6,307 nucleotides of DNA from Geothrix sp. (GCA_023701165.1 JAMPXL010000062.1:1-6307); one strand, 5' to 3'. Numbered from the stretch's first letter, positions 1 to 6,279 are shown. A program made the numbers and translations. The notes: generated from the letters alone by a model not told the origin.

Positions 1-429
1 GCTCGGGCAGGCCTGGAGGTCCAGCCGGTGCATGCCGTGGGCGCGGATCCGCTCGGCCAGCAGGGCGTGCGCGTCCGAACCCAGGAAGCCGCTGACGTTC
101 TCCAGCAGCAGGCGCTCGGGCGGCGCCTCGCGGAAGAGGTCCATGAGGTGGCGGAAGGCCCGCGAGCGGCGGTCCTCCAGGCCCCCGTGGTTCCCCATGC
201 GGCAGAAGGGCTGGCAGGGCGGGCTCAGCAGCCAGGTGTCCGCGCCGTGGGCCGCCAGCTCCGCCAGGGGGATCGTGGCCAGCTCCCGGGCCTTCGGTTC
301 ATGACCGTGGTTCAGGGCGTAGGTGGCATTGGCCACTTCGCTCACGTCGTAGGCTGCCGCCACGGAGCCCCGGTCTCCGAGGGCGCTGCGCCAGCCCCCC
401 AGCCCCGAGAACAGCTCCAGAACGCGCAT
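1..429 (-). CDS. DNMT2-type cytosine-5 methyltransferase, N-terminal 143 codons (partial)
   Basis: This frame starts at the ATG complementary to 427-429 and stays open to the window edge, so the C-terminal part is missing. Visible motifs are the SAM-binding motif I (MRVLELFSGLGG, residues 1-12), an acidic motif II region (AAAYDVSEVAN, 25-35), the catalytic motif IV SPPCQPF (69-75, nucleophile Cys72) and motif VI LLENVSGF (108-115). From memory, the spacing and wording follow human DNMT2/TRDMT1 (VLELYSG, AIDV..VAN, SPPCQPFTR.G, LLENVKGF) more closely than Dcm-type DNA methylases, which usually have GGPPCQ.FS. DNMT2 enzymes methylate C38 of tRNAs (tRNA-Asp in eukaryotes, reportedly tRNA-Glu in Geobacter). 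The target-recognition region with the diagnostic CFT motif lies outside the window, so a DNA target cannot be excluded. The start overlaps the stop of the membrane-protein gene (TGATG), so it is the third gene of the ettA operon. Confidence 0.85.
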   Translation of the reverse strand, partial: MRVLELFSGLGGWRSALGDRGSVAAAYDVSEVANATYALNHGHEPKARELATIPLAELAAHGADTWLLSPPCQPFCRMGNHGGLEDRRSRAFRHLMDLFREAPPERLLLENVSGFLGSDAHALLAERIRAHGMHRLDLQACPS

Positions 430-1049
430 CAGCCGCAGCCGCAGCTTCCGCAACTGCCGCAGGCGGCGGCCGGAAGGGTGCTGGCCTTGGCCAGGGCGCG
501 GCCTTCGATGAACACCCGGAGGGCCAGGGCCAGCCCCGTGGCGGCATCGGCCCAGGGGAGCCACCAGCCCGCAAGGCTGCCCGCCAGGAGCAGGACCGCC
601 AGTTCCAGGAAGGTCCGCGCCCGGGTGGCGTCGAGGTCCAGGGCGGGGTGGAGGCCACCCAGGCGGCGTTTCGCGAGCCAGAGTGGCCCCTGGAGACCCA
701 GGGCCAGGCCCGCCAGCCCCAGGCCCTGGAGGCTGGTCTGCGTGGCGCGCTCGCCCATGAGTGCCGAGGCTGCGGCCAGGGCCATGCCCAGGGCCAGGAG
801 GCGCAGGACATGGCTGACGGCGCGGAGGGTCAGGCGCTCGCGTTCGAGGCCGCGGTTGCCGAGGCCGTCGCGGACCCGCTCCCGCAGGCTCAGGGCCGGA
901 GGGGCCTGGAGGAGGCCGGCGGCGCCGAAGCCCCAGAAGGCGATGGCGCCTTCCGAAAGCCCCAGCCAGAGCGCGGCGCCCCCGAGGGCGAGGGCCGATC
1001 CGGCCGCCAGGAGGGCCAGGCCGGAGGCCCGGGAGCCATCCAAGGTCAT
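429..1049 (-). CDS. CDF-like six-helix membrane protein with degenerate metal site and cysteine tail
   Basis: This gene encodes 206 residues starting at the ATG at 1049. Six hydrophobic segments are visible at roughly residues 9-31, 33-50, 80-97, 108-126, 146-164 and 168-185. The last two, with the motif WADAATGLALALRVFIEG, resemble TM5-TM6 of cation diffusion facilitators (E. coli YiiP has HRADALFALGIGIYIL). In that alignment the TM5 metal pair HxxxD becomes Arg143 and Phe147 (DATRARTF), and no D/H pair is evident in the TM2-like segment, so ordinary Zn/Fe transport looks unlikely. The C-terminal cytoplasmic domain of typical CDFs (about 300 residues) is missing. In its place is a tail with Cys197, 200, 203 and 205 (CGSCGSCGCG), which could bind metal or be redox active. 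The start overlaps the ettA stop (ATGA) and the end overlaps the methyltransferase start (TGATG). The family call is inferred from helix pattern and one motif. It could be an unrelated membrane protein. Confidence 0.75.
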   Translation of the reverse strand: MTLDGSRASGLALLAAGSALALGGAALWLGLSEGAIAFWGFGAAGLLQAPPALSLRERVRDGLGNRGLERERLTLRAVSHVLRLLALGMALAAASALMGERATQTSLQGLGLAGLALGLQGPLWLAKRRLGGLHPALDLDATRARTFLELAVLLLAGSLAGWWLPWADAATGLALALRVFIEGRALAKASTLPAAACGSCGSCGCG

Positions 1050-2743
1050 CGCGTCAGCTTCCGGTACTTGATGCGGTGGGGATCGAAGGGCTTCAGGCCC
1101 AGCACGTCCTTGCGGTATTCCTCGTACTGGCTGTAGTTCCCGTCGAAGAACTGCACCTGGGAATCTCCCTCGAAGGCCAGGATGTGGGTGGCCAGGCGGT
1201 CCAGGAACCAGCGGTCGTGGCTCACCAGCACGGCGCTGCCCGCGAAGGATTCGATGGCCTCCTCCAGGGCGCGCATGGTGTTCACGTCGAGGTCGTTGGT
1301 GGGTTCGTCGAAGAAGAGCAGGTTGGATTCGCTCTTCAGGGTGAGCGCCAGGTTGAGGCGGTTCTGCTGGCCGCCGCTCAGCTCGGAGATCTTCTTCTGC
1401 TGGGAATCGCCGGAGAATCCGAAGCGGCTCAGCCAGGCGCGGGCGTTGATGAGCTTGCCGCCCAGTTCGATCTGCTCGTAGCCGCCGGAAACGGCCTCGA
1501 ACACGCTCTTGTCGAGGTTGAGCCCCGAGCGGAGCTGGTCCACGTAGGCCATGCGGACGGTCTCGCCGAGGCGGATGGTGCCCGCATCCGGCGTCTCCTG
1601 GCCCGTGAGCAGGCGCAGCAGCGTGGACTTGCCGGCGCCGTTGGGCCCGATGACGCCCAGGATGCCGGCGCGGGGAATGGCGAAGCTCAGGTTCTCGAAG
1701 AGCACGCGGTCGCCGTAGGCCTTGGAGACGCCATTCAGCTCCGCCACCAGGTCGCCCAGGCGCGGGCCGCTGGGGATGTAGATCTCCAGCTCCTGCTCCT
1801 TCTGGCGGCCCTCCTCGCCCGCCAGCCGCTCGTAGTTGGCGATGCGGTCCTTGCTCTTGGCGTGCTGGCCCTTGGGCGACATGCGGATCCACTCCAGCTC
1901 GCGCTCCAGGGTCTTCTGGCGCTTCTGGTCGGACTTCTCCTCGCGGGCCAGGCGGCCCTGCTTCTGCTCCAGCCAGCTGGAGTAGTTGCCCTTCCAGGGG
2001 ATGCCCTCGCCGCGGTCCAGCTCGAGGATCCACTGGGCCACATGATCCAGGAAGTAGCGGTCATGGGTGACCGCGATGACCGTGCCCTTGTAGTCCTGCA
2101 GGTGCTTCTCCAGCCAGGCCACGGTCTCCGCGTCCAGGTGGTTGGTGGGCTCGTCCAGCAGCAGGATGTCCGGCTCCTGGAGCAGCAGGCGGCAGAGGGC
2201 CACGCGGCGCCGCTCGCCGCCGGACAGCACGCCGATCTTGGTATCCGAATCCGGGCAGCGCAGGGCGTCCATGGCCTGCTCCAGGCGCGAATCCAGATCC
2301 CAGCAGTCGTGGGCGTCGATCTTGTCCTGCAACTCCGCCTGCTTGGCCAGCAGCACGTCCATGTCCGCGTCGGGATCGGCGAACTGGTCACTGATGGCGT
2401 TGTAGTCCTTGAGCCAGCCCACCTTCTCGGCGGCGCCCTCCTCCACGATCTCCCGCACGGTCTTCTCGGGGTCGAGCTGGGGTTCCTGGTCCAGGATGCC
2501 GGTGGTGTAGCCCTTGCTCAGCACCGCCTCGCCGTTGAAGTCGTGGTCCACCCCCGCCATGATGCGCAGGACAGTGCTCTTGCCGGAGCCGTTGAGGCCC
2601 AGGACACCGATCTTGGCGCCATAGAAGTAGCTGAGGGAGATGTCCTTGATGACGGGTTTGTTGTTGTAGATCTTGCTGACCCGCATCATCGAATAGATGA
2701 TCTCGGGCTGTTCGGAGGGCGCCTTGGTCGCGGTCTTGGCCAT
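1046..2743 (-). CDS. ettA: Energy-dependent translational throttle protein EttA (ABC-F ATPase)
   Basis: This gene encodes 565 residues, close to E. coli EttA (555). EttA is a soluble ABC-F protein that binds the ribosomal E site and gates the first elongation steps according to ATP/ADP ratio. It is not a transporter. NBD1 has Walker A GLNGSGKST (49-57), signature LSGGE (173-177), Walker B LLLDEPTNHLD with catalytic Glu198, and the H-loop His227. The EttA arm insertion lies at about 95-145. The linker that contacts P-site tRNA spans about 240-330 and contains the WIRMSPKGQHAKSK segment. NBD2 has Walker A GPNGAGKST (366-374), LSGGQ (455-459), FFDEPTNDLD with Glu480, and His509. The C-terminus HRIKYRKL matches the EttA ending. 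The start is the ATG at 2743, giving the usual MAK-type N-terminus. An ATG further upstream would add 35 unrelated residues. No strong Shine-Dalgarno is seen. It is the first gene of a coupled three-gene operon. Confidence 0.97.
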   Translation of the reverse strand: MAKTATKAPSEQPEIIYSMMRVSKIYNNKPVIKDISLSYFYGAKIGVLGLNGSGKSTVLRIMAGVDHDFNGEAVLSKGYTTGILDQEPQLDPEKTVREIVEEGAAEKVGWLKDYNAISDQFADPDADMDVLLAKQAELQDKIDAHDCWDLDSRLEQAMDALRCPDSDTKIGVLSGGERRRVALCRLLLQEPDILLLDEPTNHLDAETVAWLEKHLQDYKGTVIAVTHDRYFLDHVAQWILELDRGEGIPWKGNYSSWLEQKQGRLAREEKSDQKRQKTLERELEWIRMSPKGQHAKSKDRIANYERLAGEEGRQKEQELEIYIPSGPRLGDLVAELNGVSKAYGDRVLFENLSFAIPRAGILGVIGPNGAGKSTLLRLLTGQETPDAGTIRLGETVRMAYVDQLRSGLNLDKSVFEAVSGGYEQIELGGKLINARAWLSRFGFSGDSQQKKISELSGGQQNRLNLALTLKSESNLLFFDEPTNDLDVNTMRALEEAIESFAGSAVLVSHDRWFLDRLATHILAFEGDSQVQFFDGNYSQYEEYRKDVLGLKPFDPHRIKYRKLTR

Positions 2744-2762
2744 GATTCGCTCGAAAAGGGCG

Positions 2763-2791
2763 ATTCTATCGCGCTTCCCGCCAGGCGTCTG
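2763..2791 (-). promoter_or_regulatory. Candidate sigma70-type promoter of the ettA operon
   Basis: Read on the minus strand, TAGAAT (complement of 2763-2768) matches five of six bases of the -10 consensus. It follows, after 17 bp, CAGACG (complement of 2786-2791), which matches only three of six bases of the -35 consensus. Transcription would start near 2756 and give a very short leader of about 13 nt before the ettA ATG, consistent with the lack of a clear Shine-Dalgarno. This is a motif match by eye only. Confidence 0.3.
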
Positions 2792-2793
2792 GC
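2780..2793. repeat. Imperfect 14-bp palindrome over the ettA -35 candidate
   Basis: GCCAGGCGTCTGGC has perfect 5-bp arms (GCCAG/CTGGC) around a GCGT centre, with 12 of 14 positions symmetric. It covers the proposed -35 hexamer of ettA, where a repressor operator would sit. Such short G/C palindromes also arise by chance in DNA of this composition. Confidence 0.25.
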
Positions 2794-2856
2794 CCGGATC
2801 CCGCCCGCGCCAAGTCGAGCATGGAACCTGATCCATCAAGAGTCCCACCTTGCCCC

Positions 2857-2883
2857 TTGCATGGACGGGCGGCTACTTGTAAT
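2857..2883 (+). promoter_or_regulatory. Candidate promoter of the 128-residue hypothetical gene
   Basis: TTGCAT (2857-2862) and TGTAAT (2878-2883, five of six bases of the -10 consensus) are separated by a short 15-bp spacer. An alternative -10, TAATTT at 2880-2885, gives a 17-bp spacer with weaker matches. The local AT-rich stretch (TTGTAATTTTGAG) stands out in this GC-rich region. Transcription would start near 2890, downstream of the alternative ATG at 2861, which supports the GTG start at 2945. Confidence 0.35.
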
Positions 2884-2934
2884 TTTGAGGCACCAAGATT
2901 CACCCTCGGTCCCTCATCCCAGCAGATGTCCTTC

Positions 2935-2938
2935 GGAG
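2935..2938 (+). promoter_or_regulatory. Ribosome binding site deciding the GTG start at 2945
   Basis: GGAG lies six bases before the GTG at 2945. No comparable site precedes the in-frame ATG at 2861, so it favours the shorter protein. Confidence 0.6.
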
Positions 2939-2944
2939 ACTCCC

Positions 2945-3331
2945 GTGAACCAAGTGGTGGCGCGCTTCCTGGATGGAACGACCCTGAAGGGCCAGACCAG
3001 CGATTTCCTGCCGGCCAAAAGCCTCTTCCACATCACGGCGAACGGCGACAAACCCCGGGAGGTGAAGGTCCCGGACCTCAAGGCCCTGTACTTCGTCCGG
3101 AACCTCGAGGGTGACCCGGATCATCACAAGACCAATGATTTTCCCCCCTTCGCCCCCTCGCCGGGCCGCAAGGTCCGGGTGGCCTTCAAGGATGGGGAAA
3201 TCCTGGTGGGCACCACCCAGGGCTACCAACCGGACCGGCCGGGCTTCTTCCTGCTCCCGGCCGATCCGCGGTCCAACAACGAGCGCTGCTTTGTGGTGAT
3301 GGCCTCCACGCAGTCCGTGGCCTTCGTGTAG
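2945..3331 (+). CDS. Small conserved hypothetical protein with two similar halves (DUF6982-like)
   Basis: This gene encodes 128 residues with no signal peptide or membrane segment. It looks like a small, soluble, beta-rich cytoplasmic protein. Two halves resemble each other: residues 5-32 (RFLDGTTLKGQTSDFLP...FHI) and 77-106 (VAFKDGEILVGTTQGYQP...FFLLP). Both show the pattern beta-strand, DG, strand, G.T..(F/Y).P, aromatic/hydrophobic strand. Each is followed by a hydrophobic strand pair (KVPDLKALYFVRNLEG at 41-56; CFVVMASTQSVAFV at 115-128). This suggests two small SH3- or Sm-like barrels. I recall similar proteins annotated as DUF6982, but that name is from memory. No catalytic residues are recognisable and the function is unknown. 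The GTG start is chosen for its GGAG site. An ATG at 2861 would add 28 residues of unconvincing, Pro/Ser-rich sequence. It is transcribed divergently from ettA and converges on ppdK with one base between the stops. Confidence 0.8.
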   Translation: MNQVVARFLDGTTLKGQTSDFLPAKSLFHITANGDKPREVKVPDLKALYFVRNLEGDPDHHKTNDFPPFAPSPGRKVRVAFKDGEILVGTTQGYQPDRPGFFLLPADPRSNNERCFVVMASTQSVAFV

Positions 3332-3332
3332 G

Positions 3333-6047
3333 TCAGTCCAGGGCGGCCTGGGCGGCCGCCAGGGTGGCGATGGGTACCCGGTAGGGGCTGCAGCTCACGT
3401 AGTCCAGCCCCACGCCGTGGAAGAAGGTCACGCTGCGGGGGTCGCCTCCGTGTTCGCCGCAGACGCCCAGCTTGATGCCGGGGCGCGCGGCGCGGCCCTT
3501 CTCGCAGGAGATGCGCACCAGCTCGCCGATGCCCTCCTGGTCCAGGCTCTGGAAGGGATCATCGTCCAGGATCTTCTTCCCGACGTATTCCGGCAGGAAG
3601 GAGCCCGCGTCGTCGCGGCTGAAGCCGAAGCCCATCTGGGTCAGGTCGTTGGTGCCGAAGCTGAAGAACTCGGCCTCTGCGGCGATCTTGTCGGAGGTGA
3701 GGGCGGCCCGGGGGATCTCGATCATGGTGCCGATGGGGCAGGCGAACTGGGTGCCGCGCTCCTTGTTCACCTGGGCGACCTCATCCAGCATCTCGGTCTT
3801 GGTGTAGGCCAGCTCCCGCACGGTGCCGATGAGCGGCACCATGATCTCCGGCACGGCCTTGATCCCCCTGGTGGCGACATTCAGGGCCGCTTCGGCGATG
3901 GCCCGCACCTGCATGCGGATGATCTCGGGGAAGGTGATGCCCAGGCGGCAACCCCGGTGGCCCATCATGGGGTTGAACTCGTGGAGCTGCGCCACGCGCC
4001 GTTCCACCGTGCCCAGATCCACACCCAGCACTTCGGCCATCTCCCGCTGGCCCGGCTCATCCTGGGGCAGGAATTCGTGCAGAGGGGGATCCAGCAGGCG
4101 GATATTCACGGGCAGGCCGTCCATGGCCGTGAAGAGCCCCTCAAAGTCCTCGCGCTGCATGGGCAGCAGCTTGGCCAGGGCCTTCTTGCGGCCTTCCGTG
4201 TCCGTGGCGAGGATCATCTCGCGCACCGCGATGATGCGGTCGCCTTCGAAGAACATGTGCTCCGTGCGGCAGAGCCCGATGCCCTCGGCGCCGAAAGCCC
4301 GCGCCACGGCGGCATCGTGCGGCGTGTCGGCATTGGTCCGCACCTTGAGCCGCTTGGCTTCACGGCTCCAGGTCATGATCTTGGCAAAGCGCTGGTACAG
4401 TTCGCTGTCCGCTGCCTTCAGCCGGCCGTCCACCAGCACCTGGTTCACCTCGGAGGGATGGGCGCTCAGCTTGCCGGCGAACACCTCGCCCGTGGAGCCG
4501 TCCATGGAGATCCAGTCCTGGCCGGCCCTCAGTTCGTGCTCGCCCACCTTCACCACGCCGCGCGCCATATCGATCTGCACGGCGGAGGCGCCGCAGACAC
4601 AGGGCTTGCCCATGCCGCGGGCCACCACGGCCGCGTGGCTGGTCATGCCGCCCCGGGCCGTGAGGATGCCCTGGGAGGCCACCATGCCTGAGATGTCCTC
4701 GGGGCTGGTCTCCACGCGCACCAGCACCACGGGGCCTTCCTGGGCCATCTTCTCGGCCTGGTCGGCCGTGAGGGCGATGCGCCCTGTGGCCGCGCCGGGC
4801 CCAGCATTCAGGCCCTTGGTCAGCAGCTGGCCCTCCTTGCGCAGGCGCTCCTTCTCCCTGGGGTCGAAGACCGGCGCCAGCAACTGGGAGAGGCTGTCGG
4901 CGTCGATGCGCCGCAGCGCCGTGCGGCTGTCGATGAGGCCCTCGTCCACCAGGTCGATGGCGATGCGGATGCCCGCCATGGCCGTGCGCTTCCCCGTGCG
5001 GGTCTGGAGCAGGTAGAGCTTCCCGCGCTCGATGGTGAATTCGATGTCCTGCATGTCCTTGAAGTGGGTTTCCAGCCGCTTGCAGGTGGCGTCCAGCTCG
5101 GTGAAGGAGGCAGGCATGGCCTCTTCGAGGCTCTTCAGGCCCGTGCCCTCCGCCTGGGACCGGGTGATGGGCTGGGGCGTGCGGATGCCCGCCACCACGT
5201 CTTCGCCCTGGGCGTTGATGAGGTACTCACCGTAGAAGAGCTTCTCGCCCGTGGCCGGGTCCCGCGTGAAGGCCACGCCGGTGCCGCAGTCGTCGCCCAT
5301 GTTGCCGAAGACCATGCTCTGCACGTTGACGCCCGTGCCCCAGTCATCGGGGATGCGGTGGAGGCGGCGGTAGGTGATGGCGCGGGCGGTATTCCAGCTC
5401 TCGAAGACGGCTCGGATGGCGCCCCACAGCTGCTCCATGGGCTCCTGCGGGAAGGCGCGGCCGGTCTCCTCCTGCACGATGTCCTTGAAGGCGACCACCA
5501 GGGCCCGCCAATCCTCGGCGCCCAGATCCGTATCCTGGTGCTTGCCGAGGCGCTCCTTCGCGCGCTCCAGTTCTGCCTCGAAGAGCGAGTGCTCCACATC
5601 GAGCACCACGTTGCTGTACATGGAGATGAAGCGGCGGTAGGAGTCCCAGGCAAAGCGGGAATTCCCGCTGGCCTTCTCCAGGGCCAGCACGGTGCGGTCG
5701 TTGAGCCCCAGGTTGAGGACCGTATCCATCATGCCGGGCATGGACACGCGGGCTCCGGAGCGCACGGAAAGCAGCAGCGGATTTTCGGTGGATCCGAAGC
5801 CGCAGCCGCGCACGCCTTCCAGCCATTCCAGGGCCTGCATCACCTCGGCCTTGAGACTCTCAGTCAGCTGGCGGCCATTCGTGTAGTAGGCGCCGCACTG
5901 TTCGGTGGTGAGCGTGAAGCCCGGCGGCACGGGGATGCCCAGCCCGGCCATCTCGGCCAGGTTGCAGCCCTTGCCCCCGAGCAGGTTGCGCATCGAAGCG
6001 CCCCCCTCGTTGCGGTTCCCCCCGAAGGTGTAAACACCTTTGCTCAT
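3333..6047 (-). CDS. ppdK: Pyruvate, phosphate dikinase
   Basis: This gene encodes 904 residues (Clostridium symbiosum PPDK has 874). The cytoplasmic enzyme interconverts ATP + phosphate + pyruvate with AMP + PPi + phosphoenolpyruvate, serving PPi-linked glycolysis or gluconeogenesis. The N-terminal ATP-grasp domain (about 1-390) has GGKGCNLAEM (24-33), SVRSGA (94-99) and LLQTRTGKRT (346-355). The central phosphohistidine domain has TARGGMTSHAAVVARG (463-478) with His471 as phosphocarrier and Thr469 at the site regulated by PDRP kinases in other organisms. The C-terminal TIM barrel (about 540-900) has IEIPRAAL (776-783), FSFGTNDLTQM (795-805) and GVCGEHGGDP (861-870) with catalytic Cys863. 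All key residues are present. The ATG at 6047 is chosen because GGAGG precedes it by five bases. An upstream ATG at 6137 would read through the rRNA terminators. No regulatory kinase gene is in view. It follows the rRNA terminators on the same strand. Confidence 0.98.
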   Translation of the reverse strand: MSKGVYTFGGNRNEGGASMRNLLGGKGCNLAEMAGLGIPVPPGFTLTTEQCGAYYTNGRQLTESLKAEVMQALEWLEGVRGCGFGSTENPLLLSVRSGARVSMPGMMDTVLNLGLNDRTVLALEKASGNSRFAWDSYRRFISMYSNVVLDVEHSLFEAELERAKERLGKHQDTDLGAEDWRALVVAFKDIVQEETGRAFPQEPMEQLWGAIRAVFESWNTARAITYRRLHRIPDDWGTGVNVQSMVFGNMGDDCGTGVAFTRDPATGEKLFYGEYLINAQGEDVVAGIRTPQPITRSQAEGTGLKSLEEAMPASFTELDATCKRLETHFKDMQDIEFTIERGKLYLLQTRTGKRTAMAGIRIAIDLVDEGLIDSRTALRRIDADSLSQLLAPVFDPREKERLRKEGQLLTKGLNAGPGAATGRIALTADQAEKMAQEGPVVLVRVETSPEDISGMVASQGILTARGGMTSHAAVVARGMGKPCVCGASAVQIDMARGVVKVGEHELRAGQDWISMDGSTGEVFAGKLSAHPSEVNQVLVDGRLKAADSELYQRFAKIMTWSREAKRLKVRTNADTPHDAAVARAFGAEGIGLCRTEHMFFEGDRIIAVREMILATDTEGRKKALAKLLPMQREDFEGLFTAMDGLPVNIRLLDPPLHEFLPQDEPGQREMAEVLGVDLGTVERRVAQLHEFNPMMGHRGCRLGITFPEIIRMQVRAIAEAALNVATRGIKAVPEIMVPLIGTVRELAYTKTEMLDEVAQVNKERGTQFACPIGTMIEIPRAALTSDKIAAEAEFFSFGTNDLTQMGFGFSRDDAGSFLPEYVGKKILDDDPFQSLDQEGIGELVRISCEKGRAARPGIKLGVCGEHGGDPRSVTFFHGVGLDYVSCSPYRVPIATLAAAQAALD
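3342..3360. repeat. GC-rich hairpin at the convergent 3' ends
   Basis: GGCGGCC and GGCCGCC form a perfect 7-bp inverted repeat with a 5-base loop, just inside the ppdK 3' end and 10 bases past the stop of the plus-strand gene. No T-run follows on either strand, so it does not meet the usual intrinsic terminator pattern. It lies in Ala codons (GCC/GCG), which may alone explain it. Confidence 0.35.
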
Positions 6048-6052
6048 TCGAT

Positions 6053-6057
6053 CCTCC
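6053..6057 (-). promoter_or_regulatory. Shine-Dalgarno site of ppdK
   Basis: The minus strand reads GGAGG five bases before the ATG at 6047. It is a near-ideal site and fixes the start, which gives the standard PPDK N-terminus (MSKGVYTFGGN). Confidence 0.85.
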
Positions 6058-6090
6058 ACGCGGAATAGCCAGTGTATCCGGGTAGAACGC

Positions 6091-6116
6091 AAAAACCCCC
6101 GACGGATGCGGGGGTT
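6091..6116 (-). terminator. Second intrinsic terminator behind the rRNA operon
   Basis: On the minus strand AACCCCCG and CGGGGGTT (6094-6101 with 6109-6116) form an 8-bp stem around a 7-base loop. The stem ends in a run of five T (6095 to 6091), two of which belong to the stem. It reads toward ppdK and ends 43 bases before its start codon. On the plus strand there is no T-run after the stem, so it works in one direction only. Confidence 0.75.
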
Positions 6117-6123
6117 CGATACG

Positions 6124-6156
6124 AAAAAACGGGCCATCTCGAGAGATGACCCGTTT
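6124..6156 (-). terminator. First intrinsic terminator behind the 5S rRNA
   Basis: On the minus strand, AAACGGGTCATCT pairs with AGATGGCCCGTTT (6127-6139 with 6144-6156) as 13 bp including one G-U pair, closed by a 4-base loop. A run of six T (6129 to 6124) begins within the stem and continues past it. It starts eight bases after the end of the 5S helix. This is a strong classical terminator. Confidence 0.88.
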
Positions 6157-6164
6157 CATTTTAA

Positions 6165-6279
6165 CGTCGCAGCGACCTACTTTTCCACGCCTGTGCGGCG
6201 CAGTATCATCGGCCCTCCAAGTCTTAACTGCCGTGTTCGGGATGGGAACGGGTGTGACCCTTGGGGAAAAGCCACGACG
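6165..6279 (-). rRNA. rrf: 5S ribosomal RNA
   Basis: The minus strand carries the 5S core GGTCACACCCGTTCCCAT, CCGAACACGG.AGTTAAG and GGCCGATGATACTGC, with AGTAGGTCGC near the 3' end. The ends were set by helix I: CGTCGTGGC (complement of 6271-6279) pairs over all nine positions, with two G-U pairs, to GCTGCGACG (complement of 6165-6173). This gives about 115 nt, and the mature ends may extend one or two bases. It is the last gene of an rrn operon whose 23S gene should lie to the right of the window. Tandem terminators follow. Confidence 0.95.

Noticed and set aside
1..429. A restriction-modification system or phage defence island
   Set aside because: The methyltransferase resembles DNMT2, the operon partners are housekeeping-like, and no nuclease, helicase or mobility gene is seen in the window. 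The region to the left is not visible.
28..1071. A 347-codon plus-strand open frame
   Set aside because: It is Arg/Ala/Pro-rich shadow sequence opposite the methyltransferase and membrane-protein genes, with no recognisable motif.
1050..2033. An upstream extension of the membrane-protein frame inside ettA
   Set aside because: This part is an out-of-frame reading of ettA. Hydrophobic segments begin only after the ATG at 1049, which overlaps the ettA stop.
1076..2944. A long plus-strand open frame running antisense to ettA and continuing into the small hypothetical gene
   Set aside because: Its translation is low-complexity and rich in Leu, Val, Ala, Gln and His, typical of the antisense of a high-GC gene. 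ettA on the other strand is unmistakable. Only the part from 2945 is real.
2861..2944. An ATG start at 2861 for the hypothetical gene, adding 28 residues
   Set aside because: It has no ribosome binding site, the added sequence is unstructured, and it lies upstream of the likely transcription start. GTG 2945 has a well-placed GGAG.
3417..5016. Several long plus-strand open frames opposite ppdK
   Set aside because: They are His/Ala/Gly- or Ser/Arg-rich shadows of ppdK without motifs or ribosome binding sites.
6048..6137. A 30-residue N-terminal extension of PPDK from an ATG at 6137
   Set aside because: The extension is the translation of two rRNA terminator hairpins. The ATG at 6047 has a strong Shine-Dalgarno and gives the family N-terminus.
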